Origin: Pedobacter westerhofensis
GTDB lineage: Bacteria; Bacteroidota; Bacteroidia; Sphingobacteriales; Sphingobacteriaceae
Direction: 5' to 3'
Length of the DNA stretch: 64,000 nucleotides
Assembly: GCF_900182595.1 (NCBI RefSeq)
Contig: NZ_FXTN01000004.1
Location: 186,001 to 250,000, forward strand
Shown here: positions 8,625 to 16,861 of the stretch, piece after piece
How positions within the stretch are numbered: position 1 is the first letter of the stretch
How the letters are laid out: each line of letters starts with the position of its first letter
Program-made: the position numbers and the translations under genes
Notes under the pieces: model-generated
Told to the model about the DNA's origin: nothing
Seen by the model: only the letters and a program-made list of their open reading frames with translations
Database searches by the model: none

Positions 8625-9863
8625 CTAGTCCACCAGTTTATCCACAACCTTGTTCAGCGTTAATCCCTGTACAATAATAGAAAAAACCACAATAATATAA
8701 CTAACCGATACGATCATGGGCTTAAATTCTGAAAAGGGCAGGGAGAGCGCCAGCGCTACTGATATACCTCCCCGTAAACCTGCCCAGATGACAATGGCGA
8801 TACGTTTATAGGGCAGTCCGAGGCTTCGCGACAGCACCATGGCAGGAGCGGTGATACTGATTGATCTCGCTATCAGCACAAAGACAATAGCCAGCAGGCT
8901 GATTACCCAATACGCGCTGTAAAAATGTATGGTTGCTACCTGTAAACCGATCATCACAAAAAGAATGGTGTTGAGCAGGTCGTCAATCAATCCCCAGATT
9001 TTATCCAGGATATCTTTTAAAGATCTTTCATCTGCTGTCATGCCCAGCTTCACATTACTCAGCATTAATCCTGCTGCCACAGCGGCCAGCGGGATCGATA
9101 CATGCAGTATACCGCCCAGTACCGATATCCCCATGACCATCGAGATCGTGATCATCAGCACGGTCTGCAGTTCGGTGATCTTCTTGATCAGGTAGATACA
9201 AATCACCGCAGAACCAATACCGAGCAATACGCCCCCAAAAACTTCCTGTACAAAAAGGATGAGCGTGCTTGACCAGGTGAAGGCGGCAGTTGTACTGTCA
9301 GTAAGTTCACGCAGCGTAACGAAAAGGAGGATTCCAACCCCGTCATTGAACAGGGATTCTCCGCCGATAATGGTTTCCAGAGAGGCGGGTATCCTTGATT
9401 TTTTAAGCACGGAAAGCACGGCTACAGGATCAGTAGGAGAGATCAGCGCACCAAAAAGTAAACAGTATAACAGCGGCACATCAATTCCAAAAAGGGGCAG
9501 CGTCCAGAAAAACAGAAAACCAAAGATGGTGGTAGAGCCGATTACCCCGACGGTACTCAGCACCAAAACCGGCAGCTTTTGGGCTTTCAGCTTTTCAAAA
9601 TCAAAATGCAGGGCACTGGTAAAAAGCAGGAAGGCCAGCATCACATCGAGGAGTGTCCTTGTAAAATCTACGCTTGCAGTCAGTTCCTTAAAAAAATTGT
9701 ATGCCTCAGGAAAGATCTTTCCGGAAACTAAGATCAGGATGGAGAGCACAATGGCAATCACCATGATACCTATTGTTCCGGGAAGCTTAACATACCGGTG
9801 GTTGATATAGGCGATGAATGAACTGATCGTAAAAAGTATGGCAATGGTAGTAAAAGTATCCAT
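8625..9863 (-). CDS. CPA1-type Na+/H+ antiporter (NhaP-like)
   Basis: 412 residues with about 11-12 hydrophobic membrane segments. Diagnostic motifs of cation:proton antiporter family 1 are present: ISPTDPVAVLSVLKK in the middle (the Asp ion-binding region) and GGESLFNDGVGILLF (the FNDG motif) shortly after. The protein lacks a long cytosolic C-terminal tail, ending soon after the last segment. It exchanges Na+ or K+ for protons across the inner membrane. It is separate from the upstream operon (79-bp gap) and shares its direction, so read-through from 9943-15423 is possible but not shown. Confidence 0.93.
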   Translation of the reverse strand: MDTFTTIAILFTISSFIAYINHRYVKLPGTIGIMVIAIVLSILILVSGKIFPEAYNFFKELTASVDFTRTLLDVMLAFLLFTSALHFDFEKLKAQKLPVLVLSTVGVIGSTTIFGFLFFWTLPLFGIDVPLLYCLLFGALISPTDPVAVLSVLKKSRIPASLETIIGGESLFNDGVGILLFVTLRELTDSTTAAFTWSSTLILFVQEVFGGVLLGIGSAVICIYLIKKITELQTVLMITISMVMGISVLGGILHVSIPLAAVAAGLMLSNVKLGMTADERSLKDILDKIWGLIDDLLNTILFVMIGLQVATIHFYSAYWVISLLAIVFVLIARSISITAPAMVLSRSLGLPYKRIAIVIWAGLRGGISVALALSLPFSEFKPMIVSVSYIIVVFSIIVQGLTLNKVVDKLVD

Positions 9864-9942
9864 AGATACTTTTACACATGAATCATGCCTGTATACCCTC
9901 AGCTGTTTTTTTTATCTGCAGATCCCTGAACATTCAGCGCAG

Positions 9943-12900
9943 CTAAGCAGCCTTGTTAGCCTGTGCAGGATCAGATTTAAATATATTAAAAACCTGTACC
10001 AGCAGGGGGGCAGCCGCAACAGCCGCCGTAACATACTTGAACAGGTCACTGTAGGTCTCCTTCTGAGAGGTAAACAGAAAGGCCAGCACCGCCGTGATCA
10101 ACAGCGTCAGTGGGATTTTCAATTTCCGCCAGTTTCCGTTATCCTCTATTTGCCGCTGGATACTGTCCGCTTCAGATTTGCCAATTGCAGTCAGTATAAA
10201 ATCACGGAACCCATGGTTAAACAGCCTGATGATACCATCATCTTCCCTGATCACCAATCCTTTACTGATCAGCAGGATCAGGTTGTATTCATCAAATGGG
10301 TTAACCAGTCCGTCTTCGGCCAGATCATAGAGGATAAATTTTTCCTCCTTGGTGAGCGACTGCCAGATATACATATAGAAATAGTGAGAGGTTACACCAA
10401 GTTTCATGGTAATCGATTCACTGTTCATTCCCCCGGCATTTAACAGTTTGCCTGCTTTATGTATTGGCGCAGACATTTTAGAAAGCATATGGCCGCGCTG
10501 TGTTTCGTATTTGAGCGTATTGCGCCAGTTTCCAGTTAATTTGGAACTGTTAAACCTCGGTTTCAGGCCCATGTTTTGCGTTTCCAGTTTTTGGATCACC
10601 AGTCTGAAATGCCCCAGCAGCACATGCCAGCGTTCCAGGTCATGTTCCGGTGAGGACTTGCCTGTGATCTGATGATTTACGGAATCCAGGAAATTAACCG
10701 GGTGCACGGTAGAGATGATCATCACCTTGCAGTTATTCTTTTGCAGGATGTCTTCCAGTAAGCCCAGCTTTGCACGGTTAGACTCGGGGTTTTTGATATC
10801 ATATTCAAACTGATTCACGATCACTAGCTTATGCTGTCCGGAAAGTGCCTGCGTGCGCATGGTGTTCCAGTCTGTTACCGAATTTGCTGGCGTGCCTGCC
10901 GCTGTGGCGCCCGTATCATTTGGTATCAGGAACATATCGGCCACAAAGCAGTTATCGTTTGCCGGATTCGGCGACTTATAGCGCAGTGGAGTGCCGTCCT
11001 TTCCGGTAATTACGCCGCTTTGCACAAGGCTGATCACATGTTCCATCTTGCCCGATCCCGGGACACCAATTAAAAACACCAGCTTGTTCAGGTCATTGTC
11101 TTCCAGTAATATCCTGTCTATGATTGGCCAGCCGGCATTGGATGGGAGGTTAAGGCTAAACAGCCGTTTGATCACCTGTTTAAAAGTGTAAAAGAAAGCA
11201 GCAAGCACGGCAAAAAATCCGAGCCATAAAAATATGTCCCTGAACAGGTCGCGCTCCTTTTCCTGCAGCGGAAGTTCGTAGCCCAATGGTGATGATTTCA
11301 GTACAAAATGTTTGTTTTCTGCCAGTGCATATTCGCTCTTGTCATTGCCCTTCTCAAACAACCCGCTAAACCGCCAGTTGGCATCACAGGGCGCCATTGC
11401 CACACCGTCAATACCGGGAACCAGCCTCTCATTGTTTACTGTCAGCAAACGGAACATGAAATTTGCAGCCTCATCAGCTTTGTTCTGCTTTGCACATTCG
11501 ATTTGATCCTTCTGAACAGTATCCATGTAAATCCAGATACCGTCGCGGTATACATTAGGCTTTACAATCCTGTCGCTTTGCGGTTTGTCCAGTACTGCAT
11601 TGGTAAACTCGATATGACGGTAACGGGACACCAGTCTTAAATTGTAATTATAGATCGTGATAAAAAACAGCGCTACAGGCAGTCCGCTGGTAATGATCAG
11701 CCTTGAGAAAGACATCAGCGAAAAACTGATGCTCAGGTCATTTCCAGCCATCCGGTCTATACGTTCTCTAAAACCCGGCAAGGCAGCCAGGTAGCAGAGG
11801 CCAAAAAGCGCCGCAGTCACCAGGGCTTCAAAAAGCAGCAGGAACTGAAACGGAACGTAGTACAATGCAATGGAATTCATGAGTACCAGCAATCCGCCCA
11901 TTGTCCATGCTGTCCGCTTTTTAAGTTTGATCTTCTGCCGGTCTCCTTCCTTATGTCTGGACAGGTAGAGGTAATTCTGAAAGAAATAAGAAATTTTTGC
12001 TGCTGCGAGGAATATAAATACAAACTCCAGGAAAGAAACAGCCGTAAACCAAAAGCCCAGTAAAACGATGATGATCACAATGTTTGCCAGCGTTGACAGG
12101 TTGTACTCCCCACGGAACAATGCATTGGGGCCCATCCAGGAAACATCAAAGTAATGTTTGGTATAAAACGCAGGGCGCACTGCCACTGCAAAAAGGATCA
12201 GCAGGTCTAAACCGAGTATGATGAAATAAGCAAACAGCATCGAAAAGGTAAACGTAAAATTGTTCACCTGCCTGAAACTGATGAATGAACTGTCCTCCAT
12301 CACCAGCAGGGTAAAAGGCAGCCCTGCCACCGGTTCAGCATAAACTTTATATTGCCTGCCCTCATAACGGGTGTTAAAAACTGTATCCGTTAAATGCTGA
12401 ACGGCTGCAGCCAACACGCTGTGGGCGGAAAATTCTTCGAATAAATTCTCGTTGAGTTGCTTTGCCTTGTTGCTGTGATAGAGTACCTTGCCTTCCTGAT
12501 CAATCATGCAGAATATAAACCCGGGTGTCAATATCACATTGCGCAGCGATTGCATATTAAAAGATAAGGTCGTTAACTTGTTCTGCTTCGATCGTACAGA
12601 CATCACAGTGGTAAAATCGCCTGTAATCCTGGAAACCACCGGTTCCAGCGCAAATACCTTTCCCATATGGGTTGATAGGTACAGCGGGGGACCGGCAGCA
12701 TAGAGCGACTTAAAATAACCTCTGTTTGAGTAATTGCCCGTCGGCGCGTTAAACCTAGCCTTTGGCGACCAGTTTCCGGTTTCTTTGCCCGCACTGTTCA
12801 TCTGATTGACCTGGTTGATGCTCGTGTCTTTTCTAAAACGCATAAGTCCCTGTATCACCTTAGCGTCGAAGCCGCTGCTCATTCCTGTATCCAGACTGTT

Positions 12901-13995
12901 TGCTCTTGCGTTGACATTGGATTTTGTACTGGTTGTTGGTGCGCTGATGATGTTGTCGGCGGCAAGTAATGTCCGGTATCTGTCGCCAATTTCATTGGAG
13001 AATGCGGTCGCCAACCTGGCGGCAGTATTTTTGGCGGATGTTTTAAATGCTTCTGGTCCTGTCCGTACGGGCATGCTATAGCAGAGGAAAACAAAAAATA
13101 GCACAGACATCAGCAGCATGGGCACTGCCAGCGAGAAGATGCCATCAGATGCCGTCATCCTGTCCTGCGAGCCCATCTGGTAGACCTTGATCCAGGGCAG
13201 GGCAATAATAGATGCCAGGACAATTACTGACAGCAGGATTACGATCTCATTGGGCAGGTTATTTCTTTCCGTATTATACCGGGATTTTGATACCAGACCT
13301 GCAATCGTCAGCTTGCCCTGCGTTTTGGTGCTGAGCTGCTGTGAGAATAACTTATAGGCTGTGCCGCTCAGGGAAACATTCCTTACCGGATTTTTATCGA
13401 ATGCGCTTTTGTCATTTTTTAAGGAGTCTACAACCATACGCGTAATCCCGCTCTGAAATGTTTGATAGATCACTGTGGTATCCTTAAAGATAATGTAATT
13501 ATCAAAAGAGTTTTCCGGAAACAGCCCTGCGATAAACCGTTTCAGCGTGTAGGTCATCTCGATAATTGTTTTATCGCGGCGCAGGCGGATGGAGAAAACA
13601 TCGCCATTTACTGTAATTGTGGTGTCCGTGGTTTTAATTACAGGTGGTACTTTCAGTTTATCTGCCGGAAGCACCGGAGGCGCTGAGTAAGTTCCGGTAT
13701 CCAGTCTGAAATTTGCGTTCCTGACGTTTTTTAAATATTCGGCCACCAGCTGGTAGCGATCACTTGTTTTTGGCTGTTTAAAGCTGTCCATCAATGTATT
13801 GAGCAGGTCCAGCGAGTTGCTGATCTTCTCATCTACATTGGCAGCCATATTCTGAAGGCTCCTGTATCTTTTGAGCTCTATTTCATTTTGATTAACAGGT
13901 ATATACCAGAGGAAATATCCTGCACCGAGAATAATAATCAGAATCACTGTAGCAAAGACAGTTCCGGCTTTGGAGTTGATAATTGGTAGTTTCAT
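9943..13995 (-). CDS. Large membrane multi-sensor protein with degenerate P-loop NTPase and winged-helix domains
   Basis: 1350 residues, no family recognised. By hydropathy it has about 12 membrane segments (near 11-32, 251-270, 285-308, 577-605, 633-651, 655-672, 698-714, 718-739, 764-783, 919-939 and a C-terminal pair 1295-1336). The positive-inside rule puts three domains outside: residues 34-249, 309-576 and 784-918. The second looks like a double Cache sensor (RGYFKSLYAAGPPLYL, then FCMIDQEGKVLYHS). The cytosolic part after 940 has a P-loop GVPGSGKM (977-984), where Met replaces the usual Ser/Thr. A Walker-B-like strand, LVIVNQFE, has Asn where Asp is expected. A sensor-like strand VMIISTVHP follows, and then a helical/winged-helix region (about 1165-1275). 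It may be a ligand-gated, STAND-like regulator whose ATPase is weak or lost. It is last in a three-gene operon, 46 bp after the barrel-protein gene. Confidence 0.9.
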   Translation of the reverse strand: MKLPIINSKAGTVFATVILIIILGAGYFLWYIPVNQNEIELKRYRSLQNMAANVDEKISNSLDLLNTLMDSFKQPKTSDRYQLVAEYLKNVRNANFRLDTGTYSAPPVLPADKLKVPPVIKTTDTTITVNGDVFSIRLRRDKTIIEMTYTLKRFIAGLFPENSFDNYIIFKDTTVIYQTFQSGITRMVVDSLKNDKSAFDKNPVRNVSLSGTAYKLFSQQLSTKTQGKLTIAGLVSKSRYNTERNNLPNEIVILLSVIVLASIIALPWIKVYQMGSQDRMTASDGIFSLAVPMLLMSVLFFVFLCYSMPVRTGPEAFKTSAKNTAARLATAFSNEIGDRYRTLLAADNIISAPTTSTKSNVNARANSLDTGMSSGFDAKVIQGLMRFRKDTSINQVNQMNSAGKETGNWSPKARFNAPTGNYSNRGYFKSLYAAGPPLYLSTHMGKVFALEPVVSRITGDFTTVMSVRSKQNKLTTLSFNMQSLRNVILTPGFIFCMIDQEGKVLYHSNKAKQLNENLFEEFSAHSVLAAAVQHLTDTVFNTRYEGRQYKVYAEPVAGLPFTLLVMEDSSFISFRQVNNFTFTFSMLFAYFIILGLDLLILFAVAVRPAFYTKHYFDVSWMGPNALFRGEYNLSTLANIVIIIVLLGFWFTAVSFLEFVFIFLAAAKISYFFQNYLYLSRHKEGDRQKIKLKKRTAWTMGGLLVLMNSIALYYVPFQFLLLFEALVTAALFGLCYLAALPGFRERIDRMAGNDLSISFSLMSFSRLIITSGLPVALFFITIYNYNLRLVSRYRHIEFTNAVLDKPQSDRIVKPNVYRDGIWIYMDTVQKDQIECAKQNKADEAANFMFRLLTVNNERLVPGIDGVAMAPCDANWRFSGLFEKGNDKSEYALAENKHFVLKSSPLGYELPLQEKERDLFRDIFLWLGFFAVLAAFFYTFKQVIKRLFSLNLPSNAGWPIIDRILLEDNDLNKLVFLIGVPGSGKMEHVISLVQSGVITGKDGTPLRYKSPNPANDNCFVADMFLIPNDTGATAAGTPANSVTDWNTMRTQALSGQHKLVIVNQFEYDIKNPESNRAKLGLLEDILQKNNCKVMIISTVHPVNFLDSVNHQITGKSSPEHDLERWHVLLGHFRLVIQKLETQNMGLKPRFNSSKLTGNWRNTLKYETQRGHMLSKMSAPIHKAGKLLNAGGMNSESITMKLGVTSHYFYMYIWQSLTKEEKFILYDLAEDGLVNPFDEYNLILLISKGLVIREDDGIIRLFNHGFRDFILTAIGKSEADSIQRQIEDNGNWRKLKIPLTLLITAVLAFLFTSQKETYSDLFKYVTAAVAAAPLLVQVFNIFKSDPAQANKAA

Positions 13996-14041
13996 CTTTG
14001 ATTAAATTAAGAGCTGTTATTTCCTCTGTTATACCTGCTAT

Positions 14042-15136
14042 TTATTTTTTTGAACTAAATTGTTTGAACATTTCGAAGGGAGCACTGATGATAAACTGTG
14101 CGCCAAAACCTTCCTGGAAACTTGTCCACTTGTTTTTTACACTAGTGAGATAACCGAAGTTAACACCGCCCTGAAGCCCTTTTGTCTTTCCTTTTATAAA
14201 ATACAAGGGAAGTGTAAAGGCTACTTTCTCACTTTCAATTCCGTAGGTCACAGCAGGGGCTATGGCCAGAATAGGCTCAGTATCGCCCTTGTTATTAAAG
14301 CTCTGACGATATTCCGCAGTAACTTTATGGTCCCTGGAATATTCCGGGCTTCCGAATGAAAGGGTTTGGCTAAATGTATTATTGGTGGTACCAAATTTCC
14401 TGCTAAACTCCATTTCATCCGCGCTCTCATAGGTTTTGGAGAAGTGATATGAAAAGGCAAGGTAATTCTTAACAGAAAACGGGAAACCTACGGTAAATCC
14501 AACATTTGGTGTGAAATGCGTTTCTTCCTTCTTTTTGAGGCTCACTGAATCTGTTGCATAAGAGAATTTGGCTTTGTTAAAGGCTACACTGAGATTGTAG
14601 AAGACCGGGTTTCTGTTGCTGATCTTTTTCAGGATCAGCTTTTGTTTTTCCGTTCCGTTTTCCATCATGTAGTTTCTGTCGGCAGTGAGATCGCTCACCG
14701 CTGGGTTGTTTCTTCTGAATTCGGCTTTAACATCGTTGAAAGCCCTGCGCTCAGCGGCGGTATATTCCGGGTTCCAGTTCATATACTGGATATTCAGCGC
14801 AATCGTGGTACCCGGTGTTAGTCCTTTCCTGAAATCAAAAATGGTAGCTTTTGTTGCAGTTTTACCTATATTCTGCTCCAGTGATAAACCCCCGTTCCAG
14901 GATTTGCCGCCTGCCTTTAGTTCCGCATTTCCTTTTACGCCCTTCTCCAGCTCAGATGAAAGAGAGAGATTAGAAATTACGTTCGAGAAAGCACCGTTAC
15001 CGTTAGGTGTAAAGTTGGCGGCTTTTACCTGCGATTCTCTTTTTTCAAGCATTTCCTTTTCTGCTGCGGACCTTTCCTGTGAAAATCCGCTGAATGAAGC
15101 TGTTGTTAATACAATTGCGAGTAGCTGTTTTTTCAT
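14042..15136 (-). CDS. Predicted outer-membrane beta-barrel protein of unknown function
   Basis: 364 residues with a signal peptide (residues 1-19, ending GFSQ). The mature part alternates polar and aromatic or hydrophobic residues over many strands, for example NYLAFSYHFSKTYESADEMEF and KVTAEYRQSFNNKG. It ends with FGAQFIISAPFEMFKQFSSKK, consistent with an outer-membrane barrel with strands facing the lipid. An N-terminal segment of about 60 charged residues after the signal could be a periplasmic plug or linker. No enzymatic motif is visible and I do not recognise the family. It begins 2 bp after the stop of the 94-residue protein and precedes the 1350-residue sensor, so the operon would span the outer membrane, periplasm and inner membrane. 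Confidence 0.85.
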   Translation of the reverse strand: MKKQLLAIVLTTASFSGFSQERSAAEKEMLEKRESQVKAANFTPNGNGAFSNVISNLSLSSELEKGVKGNAELKAGGKSWNGGLSLEQNIGKTATKATIFDFRKGLTPGTTIALNIQYMNWNPEYTAAERRAFNDVKAEFRRNNPAVSDLTADRNYMMENGTEKQKLILKKISNRNPVFYNLSVAFNKAKFSYATDSVSLKKKEETHFTPNVGFTVGFPFSVKNYLAFSYHFSKTYESADEMEFSRKFGTTNNTFSQTLSFGSPEYSRDHKVTAEYRQSFNNKGDTEPILAIAPAVTYGIESEKVAFTLPLYFIKGKTKGLQGGVNFGYLTSVKNKWTSFQEGFGAQFIISAPFEMFKQFSSKK

Positions 15137-15138
15137 AT

Positions 15139-15423
15139 TTATAAATAAAGCGGTGTAGTTACATTAATGATGTTTTCCGATTCCGCTGCTGCAGCTAAAT
15201 CAAACGTGATTCCTTCAGTGTACTCAATGAATGGGGGATTAGCCTTAATTGTGTACCTGGCTGGATTTGATGACCAGTAATGGTATTCCAGCTGGTAAGT
15301 TGTGTTGGGCTGCAGCACTACATTTGCAGTGTCATTGTCAGCAAAGGACAGCAGTTTTACACCATCACTGTCATAGAGGTAAACCCGAAGGTAGCCGTTG
15401 TCGGCCGAAGTTGTAATTTGCAT
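15139..15423 (-). CDS. Small beta-rich protein, first gene of the three-gene operon
   Basis: 94 residues, no signal peptide and no membrane segment. The composition (many Tyr, Thr, Asn and Val; strands such as YLRVYLYDSDGVKLL and TYQLEYHYWSS) suggests a compact beta-sandwich, like small C2 or lectin-like folds or a needle/tube-type adaptor. An Asp-rich turn (SFADNDTANVV) could bind a cation. The family is not recognised. Its stop is only 2 bp before the start of the barrel gene, so translation is probably coupled. Without a signal peptide it should be cytosolic unless exported by another route, which is odd next to a signal-bearing barrel protein. Confidence 0.75.
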   Translation of the reverse strand: MQITTSADNGYLRVYLYDSDGVKLLSFADNDTANVVLQPNTTYQLEYHYWSSNPARYTIKANPPFIEYTEGITFDLAAAAESENIINVTTPLYL

Positions 15424-15463
15424 ATTTGAGCGTTAATTAATAAGTTTCCAATGAATTTTCCGG

Positions 15464-15509
15464 ATCAGATCAGCCTGGATCCTGCAGATAATCAGGTCAG
15501 CCTGATTCC
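15464..15509. promoter_or_regulatory. Two tandem palindromic sites upstream of the 9943-15423 operon
   Basis: A 19-bp element occurs twice in direct orientation, at 15464-15482 and 15491-15509 (27-bp period, 16 of 19 bases identical; core TCAGCCTG). The second copy contains a perfect palindrome, ATCAGG-4-CCTGAT. The pair starts 41 bp upstream of the first start codon of the minus-strand operon, a plausible position for an operator. Confidence 0.5.
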
Positions 15510-15653
15510 TTTTTGCCTTTTAGGACAAAGTGTTTTCTAAATATGAATGTGCGGTAGCGGCTGGATAACGGGGGTAAATCTAGGTATTCATTAAGCAAGC
15601 GGAAATAGCGAGAAATAGCTATTGTTAGAGAAGGTAGAGCCCGCGGGACTGGC

Positions 15654-15709
15654 AAAAAAAAAGCCTGGTCCTGAAATGTCTCCCGGGAGGGGCATTTCAG
15701 AACCAGGCT
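15654..15709 (-). terminator. Strong rho-independent terminator of the alpha/beta hydrolase gene
   Basis: A long hairpin pairs about 17 bases (15662-15678 with 15693-15709, one mismatch) and is followed on the minus strand by a run of nine T (A run at 15654-15662). It begins 22 bp past the hydrolase stop codon. Confidence 0.9.
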
Positions 15710-15730
15710 CTTGCGATGAGCGTGATATGA

Positions 15731-16624
15731 CTATTTAATATGCGTGGCGGCGTCGATAATCAGATTGGCCACCTCTACCGGATGCGACTCAAATACGGCA
15801 TGGCTTGCACCTGCAATTTCTACAGTCTTGCTTGTTGCCCTTTTTGCATAAAAGCGTTCCAGGTCGGGATTGATGATGCGGTCAGACTGAGCTACCATAT
15901 ACCAGCTTGGCCTGCTTCTCCAGGCAGGTGTTTGTATCACCGCACGGAAAACCACATCGGCAGTAGGCATTTGCGCATCTGCCATAAATGTAGCCCGGTA
16001 CTTTGGCAGGTCGGCGGCGAAATCGGCATAAAACATTTCAGGCTTGATGTAATCAAAACCGTCGGCACCTTTTTGCAAAGATTTGTAGGCCGAAGGATAA
16101 AGTTTACCGTTTCCGGCTTCAGTTTCTCCTTTATCAGGTGCGTGCGCTGCGATATATACCAGTCCTGCCACGTGAGGGTCGTTTCCCGCTACAGTGATAA
16201 CTGCACCACCGTAACTGTGGCCAACAAGGATGCATGGGCCGTCCTGCAGGTCGAGCACGCGCTTAACTGCTGCAACATCATTTTCAAAAGAATTTAAGGG
16301 TTGCTGGGTAACAGTCACATGATATCCTTTTTTATACAGGATATCATAAACGGGTTTCCAGCCCGACCCGTCTACAAATGCACCATGTACGAGGACGATA
16401 TTTTTAACCACTTTGGCTGGCTGCGCAGCTACAACAGGGGCGGGCTTTGCCGCAGGTTTCGTTTGTTGTACTGCAGCAGGTGCAGCCGGCTTTGCCGGTT
16501 GAGCGCTGGTTGTTGCCGATGGCTTTGCTACCTGCGCATGCGTTGAAAGACTTAAGGAGGCACTTAATGCAAAAGCAGCCGTGAAAGCAATGCTGCTGTG
16601 CCTGATAAATTTCAGATTTTTCAT
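15731..16624 (-). CDS. Exported alpha/beta hydrolase with a Pro/Ala/Lys-rich linker
   Basis: 297 residues. A signal peptide (about 1-31, ending THAQ) is followed by a low-complexity linker of Ala, Pro, Lys and Gln (32-72) and then an alpha/beta hydrolase domain of the EstC/RdmC-like type. It shows the oxyanion motif HGAFVDGSGW, the nucleophile elbow GHSYGG (Ser137), a likely acid in AQSDRIINPDLE and the catalytic His in GASHAVFESHP. It probably hydrolyses a small ester in the periplasm; the substrate is unknown. It is monocistronic: a strong terminator lies downstream, and 237 bp separate it from the divergent NACHT gene. The linker suggests attachment to, or extension from, a surface. Confidence 0.93.
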   Translation of the reverse strand: MKNLKFIRHSSIAFTAAFALSASLSLSTHAQVAKPSATTSAQPAKPAAPAAVQQTKPAAKPAPVVAAQPAKVVKNIVLVHGAFVDGSGWKPVYDILYKKGYHVTVTQQPLNSFENDVAAVKRVLDLQDGPCILVGHSYGGAVITVAGNDPHVAGLVYIAAHAPDKGETEAGNGKLYPSAYKSLQKGADGFDYIKPEMFYADFAADLPKYRATFMADAQMPTADVVFRAVIQTPAWRSRPSWYMVAQSDRIINPDLERFYAKRATSKTVEIAGASHAVFESHPVEVANLIIDAATHIK

Positions 16625-16861
16625 AGATGTATAGAAGAGTATAAATTAAGCTAATTACAATATATAACGCATCTGCGCTTCATACGATACGATCAATGAA
16701 AAATAAATCCTGCAGGAACAGGCTTGTCCCGCGGTTACAACTGGAGAATTAAGGTAGTTGTTACAGGATATTTAATTCACCGGCTGGAAACTTTTACCGG
16801 ATATTTTTAACATATACTGTTAGATTATACATTTATTCCGCGATTTTAATCAGGTCATCCA

